NCBI GenBank assembly: GCA_016932235.1
Contig: JAFGDF010000319.1
Location: 1-37,022 of the forward strand
Source of the DNA: Deltaproteobacteria bacterium
GTDB lineage: Bacteria; Desulfobacterota; DSM-4660; Desulfatiglandales; HGW-15
Length of the DNA stretch: 37,022 nucleotides
Reading direction: 5' to 3'
Positions 1-7,589 of the stretch are shown one piece after another (within the stretch, counting starts at the first letter, position 1; each line of letters starts with the position of its first letter). The position numbers were made by a program, and so were the translations under genes. The notes beneath the pieces were generated by a model. That model saw only the letters and a list, made by a program, of their open reading frames with translations. It was not told where the DNA came from and searched no databases.

Positions 1-130
1 GGAGCCCTTTTTACGAGCGAACTCGTTCCTGGCTAGTTTTACGCAAACTGCCTTACGAGGCGGGCGGCGGGCCATCTCAGTCATTGTAATGAATGATTAA
101 GGTGGAACGACCGGAGAAGGTTTCCGCCCG

Positions 131-262
131 CCTGGCATGCACCTTGCGCTATTATCTTGCTACCCGGGTCTTCGCCGTTAAAAGGGCTCCCCGGGCCACG
201 GTCCTGAGACCATATGGTGCTATTTTCATGCATTGTGGAGGCCCGGAGAGCCATGAGTGTTT
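131..262 (+). repeat. Dispersed ~130-bp repeat, copy 1
   Basis: This stretch is closely matched, in inverted orientation, by 33247-33377. The two copies share long identical blocks such as TGGCATGCACCTT and GCTATTTTCATGCAT, with scattered substitutions and almost no gaps. One strand is open and could be read as a short peptide, but there is no convincing ribosome site and the same open frame appears in the other copy, so conservation of the DNA is the simpler reading. Function unknown; it may be a non-autonomous mobile or REP-like element. Bases 1-130 show no gene, only a small hairpin-like TCATTGTAATGA near 80-92. Confidence 0.75.
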
Positions 263-300
263 AATAATACATTGCGACGCCTCAAGCGGCGGGTAACTTT

Positions 301-315
301 TCTGCCGCTGGCAGA
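301..315. other. Short perfect hairpin
   Basis: TCTGCC and GGCAGA form a 6-bp stem around a 3-base loop. It lies between the dispersed repeat and the htrA regulatory region. No T-run follows, so it is not a convincing terminator. Confidence 0.4.
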
Positions 316-380
316 TTAAACCCTTGCCCGTCTCCTGCGGATTAAAAGTGGATACCAATTACCTATTTTTATAATAGACT

Positions 381-418
381 GGATATTTAATATCCAATAG
401 GATATAATGAATCATTAT
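381..418. promoter_or_regulatory. Two adjacent palindromes, candidate activator sites
   Basis: GGATATTTAATATCC (381-395) is a perfect palindrome with one central base. ATAATGAATCATTAT (404-418) is a second palindrome of the same size. They lie about 100-135 bp upstream of the sigma54 promoter at 517-532, the usual distance for enhancer sites of NtrC-family activators. The response regulator encoded at 3930-5288 is the obvious candidate to bind them; this is inference. Confidence 0.45.
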
Positions 419-516
419 CCCTGCTTAATTTCAGCATCAAATTATGATATCGCATCTTCTGAAAAACCTTGCGTATTTAGACACTTAATTAGCGAATATC
501 ATTTTTGAAGATATTC

Positions 517-532
517 TGGCACAATGCTTGCT
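517..532 (+). promoter_or_regulatory. Sigma54 (-24/-12) promoter of the htrA operon
   Basis: TGGCACAATGCTTGCT matches the sigma54 consensus TGGCAC-N5-TTGCW at every defined position. The GG (518-519) and GC (530-531) are separated by exactly 10 bases. Transcription would start near 543, about 100 bases before the htrA start codon. The third gene of the same operon encodes a sigma54 activator, which suggests autoregulation. Confidence 0.85.
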
Positions 533-556
533 TTTATCATCTGAAGCCAATGCAGG

Positions 557-585
557 TTGAGTACAGTTCAATCGAATAATATAAT
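557..585 (+). promoter_or_regulatory. Sigma70-type promoter of the htrA operon
   Basis: TTGAGT (557-562) and TATAAT (580-585) are separated by 17 bases. The -10 is perfect and the -35 matches four of six positions. Start would be near 592, leaving a leader of about 50 bases with AGGAGG just before ATG 642. Together with the sigma54 promoter this gives a basal plus an induced start. Confidence 0.65.
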
Positions 586-641
586 TCAATCCTAAAGTAA
601 AAAGAATAATACCATTAAACAATATGAAACAGGAGGATAAC

Positions 642-2099
642 ATGTTTAAGGCAATAATAAATAGAAAAACAGGCATCGGGATCATCCTTATGACTGCGGT
701 CATATTAACGGGATTTATGTCTCTATTCCTTTTTGGCAATCACCTTGAGGCCTTGGCCGATACCGCCGGTATTGATAAATCGATTCCTGGCTCTTTTTCC
801 AATCTGTTTAAAAATGCAAAGGACTCGGTCGTAAATATCAGCACAATAAAAGTAGTGAAAGGCGGCGCGAGACTCTTCAGGGGAGGGCCCCTAAATCCTA
901 ATGATCCGTTTAATGATTTCTTCGAACGTTTTTTTAAAGACCAAGTGCCAAGAGAATACCGGCAGAGGAGCCTCGGCTCAGGGTTTATCATAGATAAAGA
1001 AGGGTTCATACTGACAAATAATCACGTTGTTGAACAAACGGATGCGATCACAGTCAAACTTGCTGATGGAGATGAATACGATGCAAAGATTATCGGACGC
1101 GATCCTAAAACTGATCTGGCTTTGATCCAAATTGAGGCAAAGGAGCCTTTAAAGGCCCTGGAGTTCGGTGACTCGGATGCGCTTGCCGTTGGTGACTGGG
1201 TCGTCGCAATAGGCAATCCATTCGGCCTGGACCATACTGTTACGGCTGGAATAGTAAGCGCGAAATACAGGAATATCGGTGCCGGTTCCTATGATAATTT
1301 TATTCAAACAGACGCGTCCATAAATCCTGGAAATAGCGGAGGTCCGCTTATCGACACCAGCGGAAAAGTTGTGGGCATCAATTCTGCCATCTTTTCCCAA
1401 AGCGGAGGCAGTGTCGGAATAGGTTTTGCCATACCAATCAATATGGCTAAAGATCTGCTGCCTCAATTAAAAAGCGGCAAAGTCATCAGGGGTTGGCTCG
1501 GTGTCATAATTCAGGAAATTACCCCTGATTTAAAGGATAAACTCGGCCTTGAAGATGAGAGCGGAGCCCTGGTTGGGGATGTGACCACTGGTGGTCCGGC
1601 GGATAAGGCCGGTATCCTGCGCGGTGATGTGGTGGTTACTTTTGATGGTAAAAAGATCAAGGATATGAAGGAACTTCCTTTGATAGTAGCCAACACGCAG
1701 GTGGGTAAGGTTGTGGAAGTTGAAGTGATCAGAAAAGGGAAAAAGCTGACCATAGACGTTAAGATATCTGAATTGATGGAAGAGGATGAAAAAGAAGAAC
1801 CCTCTGTGGAGGAAACCGATCTGGGGATGATCGTGGAAGAGATAACTCCCCAAATGGCCCGGCAGTATAATCTCCCGGCAGACAGTGGAATGATAATTAC
1901 CCAGGTGGAGGAAGGTTCTGCCGGCGAGGAAGCCGGGTTAAGGAGAGGGGATATAATTTTGGAAATAGATCAGGCCCCTGTTAAAACTCTTAGTGAGTAC
2001 AGGGATAAAATCTCAAAATACAAAAAGAACGATACTATCCTGTTCTTAATCAAACGACAGGACGCGACCATTTATTTAACCTTGAAAGTCAGGGAATAG
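642..2099 (+). CDS. htrA: HtrA/DegP-family periplasmic serine protease
   Basis: A 485-residue Do-type protease that degrades or refolds misfolded envelope proteins. An N-terminal hydrophobic segment (about residues 11-32, ending near EALA) is a signal peptide or anchor. The trypsin-like domain follows, with the catalytic triad His128 (TNNHVV), Asp158 (KTDLAL) and Ser232 (GNSGGP). Two PDZ domains cover about 276-370 and 395-485. Length and order fit DegP/DegQ. ATG 642 is chosen over an in-frame ATG at 624 because AGGAGG lies directly before it. The gene leads an operon with a sensor kinase (22 bp downstream) and an NtrC-type regulator, and is preceded by sigma54 and sigma70 promoters, so induction by envelope stress is likely. 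Family call is secure; the DegP versus DegQ label is not resolved. Confidence 0.95.
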   Translation: MFKAIINRKTGIGIILMTAVILTGFMSLFLFGNHLEALADTAGIDKSIPGSFSNLFKNAKDSVVNISTIKVVKGGARLFRGGPLNPNDPFNDFFERFFKDQVPREYRQRSLGSGFIIDKEGFILTNNHVVEQTDAITVKLADGDEYDAKIIGRDPKTDLALIQIEAKEPLKALEFGDSDALAVGDWVVAIGNPFGLDHTVTAGIVSAKYRNIGAGSYDNFIQTDASINPGNSGGPLIDTSGKVVGINSAIFSQSGGSVGIGFAIPINMAKDLLPQLKSGKVIRGWLGVIIQEITPDLKDKLGLEDESGALVGDVTTGGPADKAGILRGDVVVTFDGKKIKDMKELPLIVANTQVGKVVEVEVIRKGKKLTIDVKISELMEEDEKEEPSVEETDLGMIVEEITPQMARQYNLPADSGMIITQVEEGSAGEEAGLRRGDIILEIDQAPVKTLSEYRDKISKYKKNDTILFLIKRQDATIYLTLKVRE

Positions 2100-2121
2100 G
2101 GTATTAAAATTTTTTAAAGGC

Positions 2122-3885
2122 ATGAAAGCCACTGATCAAAAAAAATGGTTTAACATACCGCCATGGATAATAATGGGCGCGGTAATAATCCTGGTGCCCA
2201 TCTTTGTATTCTGGACAGCGCTGAATATAAATAAACAGAAAGAAAGCACTTCACTGCTTCTCCTGGAAAAGGGAGCCGCCCTGATTCGATCTTTTGAGGC
2301 CGGAACAAGAACCGGTATGCTGGGAATGATGGGAATGCAGGGCGGCCGATTTCAGCTTCAAAAACTTCTGACCGAAACAGCACAACTTCCTGACATCGTT
2401 TACCTTATTGTCACAGACAAAAGAGGGATGATCCTGGCCCACAATGAAAGGGGCATGATCGGGCAAACTCATGGCAGAGATATGGATCTTGAGAAGATTT
2501 CCAAAATGAGAGAAGAGGGATGGCGCGTGCTTTCCATCCCAGAACGACCTGATATCTTTGAAGTTTTTCGACGTTTTTCCCCCGACAGAAGGCCTTTCCC
2601 AGGACACCGCGAGTTAATGAACGGGATACTGAACGAAATGGGGATAAAACCCCTAACCGATGAGGAATATATAATATTCGTCGGGCTTAATATGGGGCCT
2701 GTTGAAGAGGCAAGAAAAGAAGGTACCCGGCACACTATTTTTATGGCAATTATCCTGCTCTTGATAGGCTTTACAGGCATCTTCTCACTTTTTGTGGTCC
2801 AGGCTTATCAAACGGCGAAAACTTCACTCAAAAGGATTAAGGCCCTTTCTGATAATGTTGTTGAAAATATGCCCATAGGGCTTCTTGTGCTGGAAAAGAA
2901 TGGAAGTATAGCCTCCATCAATGAGACTGCGGAACTCCTGTTAAAATTACAGTCCCGCGAAATCATAGGAAAGAGCGCTGATAACGTTCTGCCCAGAGAA
3001 TTGTCATCTATTATCGGCGAAACAGGAAACAGGAAAAAAATAATCGAAAGAGAGATTGATTGCCGGTTGAAAGACGGACAGAGATTACCACTGGATGTAA
3101 CCTTCTCCATCTTAAAAGGGGAGGATGGCATCTTCATGGGCTATCTATTTCTTCTAAGAGATCTCACAGAAGTCCGTGAACTGAAAAAAGAGATTGATAG
3201 AAGCAGGCGGCTTGCATCCCTTGGACGCCTTGCCGCGGGCATCGCTCATGAGATCCGCAATCCCTTGAGCTCTATAAAAGGTTTTGCGACCTATTTTAAA
3301 GATAGGTACAAAGATATAGCCGAAGACAGAAAAACGGCCGAAATCATGATTCATGAGGTCGAAAGGTTAAACAGGGTGGTGGGACAACTCCTGGAGTTTG
3401 CGAGGCCTTTAGAAATCGTCCTTAAACCGGTTCCGGTAAAAATATTGATAGACCATTCGTTGAAAATGATCGAGGGGCTTGTCAGGGAAAAAAATATCAA
3501 GATAAATCTGGATATTCCACCCGAAAACCCTTTGATTCCCATGGATCAGGACAGAATGAACCAGGTTATGCTCAATCTCTATCTAAACGCCATTGAATCA
3601 ATGATTGAAGGTGGTTCTATTTCTGTAAAAGTGTCTCTTTCTGAAGACGCAGGGAGGATAGCCATTAGCGTTTCAGATACAGGCGTCGGGATAAAAAAAG
3701 AAGATCTTGTTCATGTTTTTGATCCGTACTTCACAACAAAACAGACAGGTACGGGCCTGGGGCTGGCTATTGTACACAAGATAATAGAATCACATGATGG
3801 AGAGATCCGGGTGGAGAGCACGGAAGACAGGGGAACAAAGGTATCCATATTGCTGCCTTTTGATAATTCAGAGAGGAGTGATTAA
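2122..3885 (+). CDS. Membrane sensor histidine kinase (NtrB/ZraS-like)
   Basis: A 587-residue sensor kinase. TM1 lies at about 15-34 and TM2 at about 205-228, enclosing a periplasmic sensor domain of about 170 residues. A PAS domain follows (about 240-350), then the HisKA dimerisation helix with phospho-acceptor His376 in AGIAHEIRNPL. The ATPase domain carries the N box (NQVMLNLYLNAIESM), DTGVGIK and GTGLGLAIVHK. The layout resembles ZraS and other partners of NtrC-family regulators. It starts 22 bp after htrA, with AAAGG before the ATG, and lies 44 bp before its probable response regulator. The periplasmic stimulus cannot be read from sequence; being co-transcribed with a protease suggests envelope stress or metal. 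The fold is certain and the ZraS-like label is by architecture. Confidence 0.92.
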   Translation: MKATDQKKWFNIPPWIIMGAVIILVPIFVFWTALNINKQKESTSLLLLEKGAALIRSFEAGTRTGMLGMMGMQGGRFQLQKLLTETAQLPDIVYLIVTDKRGMILAHNERGMIGQTHGRDMDLEKISKMREEGWRVLSIPERPDIFEVFRRFSPDRRPFPGHRELMNGILNEMGIKPLTDEEYIIFVGLNMGPVEEARKEGTRHTIFMAIILLLIGFTGIFSLFVVQAYQTAKTSLKRIKALSDNVVENMPIGLLVLEKNGSIASINETAELLLKLQSREIIGKSADNVLPRELSSIIGETGNRKKIIEREIDCRLKDGQRLPLDVTFSILKGEDGIFMGYLFLLRDLTEVRELKKEIDRSRRLASLGRLAAGIAHEIRNPLSSIKGFATYFKDRYKDIAEDRKTAEIMIHEVERLNRVVGQLLEFARPLEIVLKPVPVKILIDHSLKMIEGLVREKNIKINLDIPPENPLIPMDQDRMNQVMLNLYLNAIESMIEGGSISVKVSLSEDAGRIAISVSDTGVGIKKEDLVHVFDPYFTTKQTGTGLGLAIVHKIIESHDGEIRVESTEDRGTKVSILLPFDNSERSD

Positions 3886-3929
3886 TCATATTGTTTCATT
3901 TCGTTCAATCATGAAAGGGGTTATCTGAG

Positions 3930-5288
3930 ATGAAAGAGAAAAACAGGATCCTGGTGGTGGATGACGATCAGGGCCATCGCATCATGTTAAAGACTCTTCT
4001 TACGGGGTGGGGATATGAAATCTTCGAGGCGGACGACGGTTCTACCGCCATTGAAATGATCAATGAGAAGGTGTTCGACCTCATTTTAATGGATATCAGG
4101 ATGATAAAAGTGTCCGGGCTTGAAGCTTTGTCCGAGATAAAGGCCTTTAACCCGGCTATACCTGTAATAATAATGACCGCTTATTCCTCTGTTGAATCTG
4201 CTGTAACTGCTTTAAAAAACGGGGCTTACGATTATCTCACCAAACCTCTGGATTTTGATGTCCTGAGGCTCACAATGGAAAGAGCCATGGATCATCGTGA
4301 GCTCAGGGAGGAAAACAGGCTTCTCAAAGAGAGCATCGGAGACCAGTTTGACAGAAGGAATATCATCGGGCGAAGTCCATCCATCCAGCATCTCATGGAA
4401 ACTGTTGCTTTGGTGGCGGTATCAGAAGCAACGGTCCTGATTTCGGGTGAATCCGGCACAGGGAAAGAGATGATTGCTGGCGCGATACATTTTAACAGCA
4501 ATAGAAAGGACGGCCCCTTTGTAAAAATCAACTGTGCGGCAATCACGGAAACCTTACTGGAATCAGAACTTTTCGGTCATGAAAAGGGTTCCTTTACGGG
4601 CGCTTACAGGAGGAAGGAAGGAAGATTTCACCACGCTCATGGCGGCAGTATATTTCTCGATGAGATAAGCGAGATGTCACTTCCAATGCAGGTAAAACTT
4701 TTACGTGTAATACAGGAAAGAGAGTTTACGAGAGTTGGAGGAGAAGATGTTATCAAAGTGGATGTAAGGGTTATTGCAGCCACTAATAAGGATTTAACTG
4801 TCGAAATAGAAAAGGGAAGTTTTAGAGAAGACCTGTATTACCGTCTGAATGTGGTTTCCCTTAAAATAGCCCCCTTGAGAGACAGGAAGGAAGATATTCC
4901 CTTGCTGGCCCAGCATTTTTTAGAAAAATTCTCGGAAAAAAATAAAAAACATATCAAAGGATTCAGCCCGCATGCCATGGATCGGTTGATCAGACATGAT
5001 TGGCCGGGGAACATCCGTGAACTGATGAACGCTGTGGAGAGAGCGGTTGTTTTATCACGTTCCGAGTACCTTGATACAGGCGATCTCCCCCTGGTTCTGC
5101 AGGATTCTCCGGATGAAATACCTTCTCCAGAGGCCTCTCTGTCAGACATGAAGCTTGCGGATGTGGAAAAAATCGCAATATTAAATACTCTGGAGAAAAC
5201 CGGAGGCAATAAAAGCGAAACCGCGAGGCGGCTGGGCATAACAAGAAAAACACTGCATAAAAAATTGAAATCCTACGATATGATATAG
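3930..5288 (+). CDS. NtrC-family sigma54 response regulator (ZraR-like)
   Basis: A 452-residue activator. The receiver domain (about 5-120) has an acidic pocket at Asp11-13, phospho-acceptor Asp55 (LILMDIRM) and Lys106. The AAA+ domain (about 145-375) has Walker A GESGTGKE (173-180), the sigma54-contact loop as GSFTGA, Walker B IFLDE and an arginine-finger region. A Fis-type helix-turn-helix ends the protein (NKSETARRLGITRKTLHKKL). The second residue of the usual GAFTGA loop is Ser rather than Ala, a tolerated variant. It is the third gene of the htrA operon and the natural partner of the preceding kinase. It probably acts on the -24/-12 promoter at 517-532, giving positive feedback. Target genes elsewhere are not visible here. 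Confidence 0.94.
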   Translation: MKEKNRILVVDDDQGHRIMLKTLLTGWGYEIFEADDGSTAIEMINEKVFDLILMDIRMIKVSGLEALSEIKAFNPAIPVIIMTAYSSVESAVTALKNGAYDYLTKPLDFDVLRLTMERAMDHRELREENRLLKESIGDQFDRRNIIGRSPSIQHLMETVALVAVSEATVLISGESGTGKEMIAGAIHFNSNRKDGPFVKINCAAITETLLESELFGHEKGSFTGAYRRKEGRFHHAHGGSIFLDEISEMSLPMQVKLLRVIQEREFTRVGGEDVIKVDVRVIAATNKDLTVEIEKGSFREDLYYRLNVVSLKIAPLRDRKEDIPLLAQHFLEKFSEKNKKHIKGFSPHAMDRLIRHDWPGNIRELMNAVERAVVLSRSEYLDTGDLPLVLQDSPDEIPSPEASLSDMKLADVEKIAILNTLEKTGGNKSETARRLGITRKTLHKKLKSYDMI

Positions 5289-5320
5289 ATATAAAAAGCC
5301 GAGCAAAGGCAATGTTATAT

Positions 5321-5347
5321 GCATTAATGCCCGGTTAGGAAATTGCA
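5321..5347 (+). repeat. Short repeat, copy 1 (inverted partner at 24344-24369)
   Basis: The core CCGGTTAGGAAATTGCA, with the preceding CATTAATG, recurs in inverted orientation at 24344-24369 with one mismatch over 26 bases. It sits between the convergent 3' ends of the response regulator and the deacetylase gene. Confidence 0.6.
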
Positions 5348-5360
5348 GTTTAAGAGAAAC

Positions 5361-5372
5361 ACCGGATCCGGT
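5361..5372. other. Palindrome between convergent genes
   Basis: ACCGGATCCGGT is a perfect 12-base palindrome in the 120-bp gap between two convergent genes. GGTTAGG (5333-5339) and CCTAACC (5383-5389) flank it as complementary arms. It may help end transcription from both sides, though no T-run is present. Confidence 0.35.
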
Positions 5373-5408
5373 TGCAGGAATCCCCTAACCAGGCAAGGCC
5401 GGGATTTG

Positions 5409-6542
5409 CTACAGATGGTGAATGGGGAATATATTCTTCTTTATATATGATAAGACCCGGCGTGCCTCATCTAATGCCTTTTCTTTTATTTCTCCCTTGG
5501 TTTTATAGGGATTGTCATACAGGCTTCCGACTTCCATTTCAGGGCCGAACATCATTCCTCCAACCAGTCCCGCAAACTCATCAACAGGATCAACATAATT
5601 CATTAAAGCCCAGGCCAAGGTCCAGCAGCGAGAAGTCCGGAAGATGTCATATCCTCCCCCTCCCAGGCCAAGTATCTTCGGGCATATATCCCTTACACCC
5701 TTTACAGCCTCCTGATAACCGTTATTGGTAAGTTTGAGATGGGTGAGTGGATCTGAAATAAGCGTGTCCGCTCCAAGCTCTATAACGGCAAGATCCGGGC
5801 CAAACGCCTCAAGGACTGGAAGAACTCCGTTTTTAAAGACAAGATCATACACTTCATCATCAGTGCCCGGTTCTAAAGGAATGTTGATCGTAAAGCCTTC
5901 TCCATCACCCTCTCCGGTCTCCGTTTCAAATCCGGACCATGGATAAAGCTCCTTCCCGGTCTCATGTAAAGAGATGAAAAGCACCTCTGGAGTATTGTAG
6001 AAAGCGTGTTGTACACCATTCCCGTGGTGCGCATCTATATCTATATAGGCAACCCTTAATCCGGGAGAATCGTTCAGCGCAGACTTAATGGCTATTACGA
6101 TATCGTTGATATAACAGAATCCTTCCGCATTGCCGGGCATGGCGTGATGGAACCCTCCCGACAGGTTGAAGGCCACCTGGGCCTTGCCGTTGATGAGAGA
6201 TTCAATAGCCATGTAACTGCCGCCGGCCGCCTGAAGCGACCATTCATAAATCCCCTTTAGAATTGGCGTATCATCGGTACCAAGGCCTCTCCCAAGCATC
6301 TCAAGACTTACATCACCCATACTCGCTTTCTTCAAAAGATCAATATAACCAGGCTCATGAAAAAGATATAAAAGGGAACTGTCGAGTGGCTCAGGTTTCC
6401 GGACATCCATCCAGAGATAGTTTATAACCCCATAGCGGTCGCATAATTCATAGGTTTTTATCAACCTCTCCGGTTTAAAGGGATGATTGATGCCGAAATC
6501 GAAACGTCCTATATCGGCCGAATAGAAAAAAATTGATCCCAT
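5409..6542 (-). CDS. Histone-deacetylase-family hydrolase (AcuC / acetylpolyamine type)
   Basis: A zinc-dependent deacetylase of about 377 residues, of the arginase/HDAC fold. Counting from an upstream TTG (6578), the His pair His144-His145 is in SGGFHHAMPG. Zinc ligands are Asp182 and His184 (DIDAHHGNG) and Asp271 (GADTL). The catalytic Tyr310 is in GGGGY. All key residues are kept, so it should be active. Bacterial relatives remove acetyl groups from acetyl-CoA synthetase, polyamines or other amines; the substrate is not evident. The start is uncertain: ATG 6542 gives the family's usual N-terminus (MGSIFFYS), while TTG 6578 would add 12 residues and overlap a TATAAT at 6568-6573. The gene is divergent from a GNAT-like protein at 6757. 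Confidence 0.92.
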   Translation of the reverse strand: MGSIFFYSADIGRFDFGINHPFKPERLIKTYELCDRYGVINYLWMDVRKPEPLDSSLLYLFHEPGYIDLLKKASMGDVSLEMLGRGLGTDDTPILKGIYEWSLQAAGGSYMAIESLINGKAQVAFNLSGGFHHAMPGNAEGFCYINDIVIAIKSALNDSPGLRVAYIDIDAHHGNGVQHAFYNTPEVLFISLHETGKELYPWSGFETETGEGDGEGFTINIPLEPGTDDEVYDLVFKNGVLPVLEAFGPDLAVIELGADTLISDPLTHLKLTNNGYQEAVKGVRDICPKILGLGGGGYDIFRTSRCWTLAWALMNYVDPVDEFAGLVGGMMFGPEMEVGSLYDNPYKTKGEIKEKALDEARRVLSYIKKNIFPIHHL

Positions 6543-6702
6543 CTTCTGCACTTCGAACTTTTTCAATATTATACCCAAAACAATTTTTTTTCCTCGTCCG
6601 CAAACATAAGCCGGAGTTTTGAATCCTATCAGTTGATAGCAAACCAGGTCAATGGAAAAATCTTGTCACTTAAAAGAGAAATCTGAATGAATATTCTTTG
6701 TT

Positions 6703-6732
6703 TTGACATCCCGGTGAAAAAAGGCTAATGAT
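6703..6732 (+). promoter_or_regulatory. Candidate sigma70 promoter for the 6757 signalling run
   Basis: A perfect TTGACA (6703-6708) is followed after 18 bases by AATGAT (6727-6732, four of six matches). The start would be near 6739, giving a short leader with AGGGTG before ATG 6757. Confidence 0.45.
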
Positions 6733-6756
6733 AAGTAGAACTAATTAGGGTGACAT

Positions 6757-7566
6757 ATGGCATGGATTCAACGAATTAGCCACCTTTCCAAATCCGAGCA
6801 GGAAGGATTTTTCAGACTCCTTATACCTTCTTCTTTATTTCATCGCTACATGATTAATCCAATATCCTTCTGTGACGAAAAGGGGAAAAGGGTTGTGAAG
6901 ATTTTCTGCCCACCTGGAGAGAGAACCGCTTTAGTTGAAATAAAACTCCCCGGCATGGATGAGCCTCTTTTCTCAATACAGGTGTCCGATGGTAGTGATT
7001 CAACCCAGATTGAATGGGATTTTCTTATTGTGAATGATCCCGATTCCCCAAAATTTAATACGTTAGTGGACAAGGAAGGCAGGGATACACTTTTTGGATG
7101 GGCCTTTCGCGAGGTTGAAGAAGAGAAAGAGGCCATGGAGAGCGGATATTTTCCGGGACAGGCAAGAAAAGGGTTGGCACTCACAAAAAAAACAATAGAA
7201 TCTCTGGAAATTTTTTGCCGGATCTTTGATATTAAGAGCATCAGGTTAGAGGCGCTTTTCTATCATAACGCCATAACATACGAAAGAAACGGATTCAGCT
7301 ATTTTTCCGGGCTAAAACAGATGAAGAGGATTAATGAACTTTTTCAAAAAGATGGTAAATTATATCAGAGGCTGGATAACAGCTCTCCTTTTCGAAAAAA
7401 GGAGTTTTCCGCGACCATCGCTGGTCGCAGCTGGGCGATTCATGACGGGATTCTGAATGATATTGATGATGATATTCTGGAAGACGGTTGGGTATCCCCG
7501 ATAATGTATAGAATGTTGGGGTCAGAACGTTCTATGATAACATTTCCAGATCCTAAATACTGGTAA
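6757..7566 (+). CDS. Protein of unknown function with GNAT-like C-terminal motif
   Basis: A 269-residue soluble protein that I do not recognise as a named family. It has no signal peptide or membrane segment. The stretch around residues 165-190 (IKSIRLEALFYHNAITYERNG, cut here) resembles the last helix and strand of GNAT acetyltransferases, where an Asn or Tyr precedes a YexxGF-like turn. The region before it (about 125-150, GYFPGQARKGLALTKKTIE) could be the acyl-CoA loop, but lacks the clean Q/RxxGxG/A signature. The C-terminus is acidic (IDDDILEDGW). It starts at ATG 6757 with AGGGTG upstream, and only 23 bp separate it from the large sensor kinase, so the two are probably co-transcribed. 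It could be an acetyltransferase, a degenerate non-catalytic relative, or a ligand-binding partner of the kinase. Confidence 0.7.
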   Translation: MAWIQRISHLSKSEQEGFFRLLIPSSLFHRYMINPISFCDEKGKRVVKIFCPPGERTALVEIKLPGMDEPLFSIQVSDGSDSTQIEWDFLIVNDPDSPKFNTLVDKEGRDTLFGWAFREVEEEKEAMESGYFPGQARKGLALTKKTIESLEIFCRIFDIKSIRLEALFYHNAITYERNGFSYFSGLKQMKRINELFQKDGKLYQRLDNSSPFRKKEFSATIAGRSWAIHDGILNDIDDDILEDGWVSPIMYRMLGSERSMITFPDPKYW

Positions 7567-7589
7567 CACCTTTAATAACCGGATTAAAG

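Noticed and set aside
93..296. A 67-codon open frame at the left end
   Set aside because: It is the translation of the dispersed repeat; the same frame occurs in the second copy, with no ribosome site and no known domain.
4838..5239. Long antisense frame opposite the response regulator
   Set aside because: Serine-rich, no start signal, lies wholly inside a well-supported gene.
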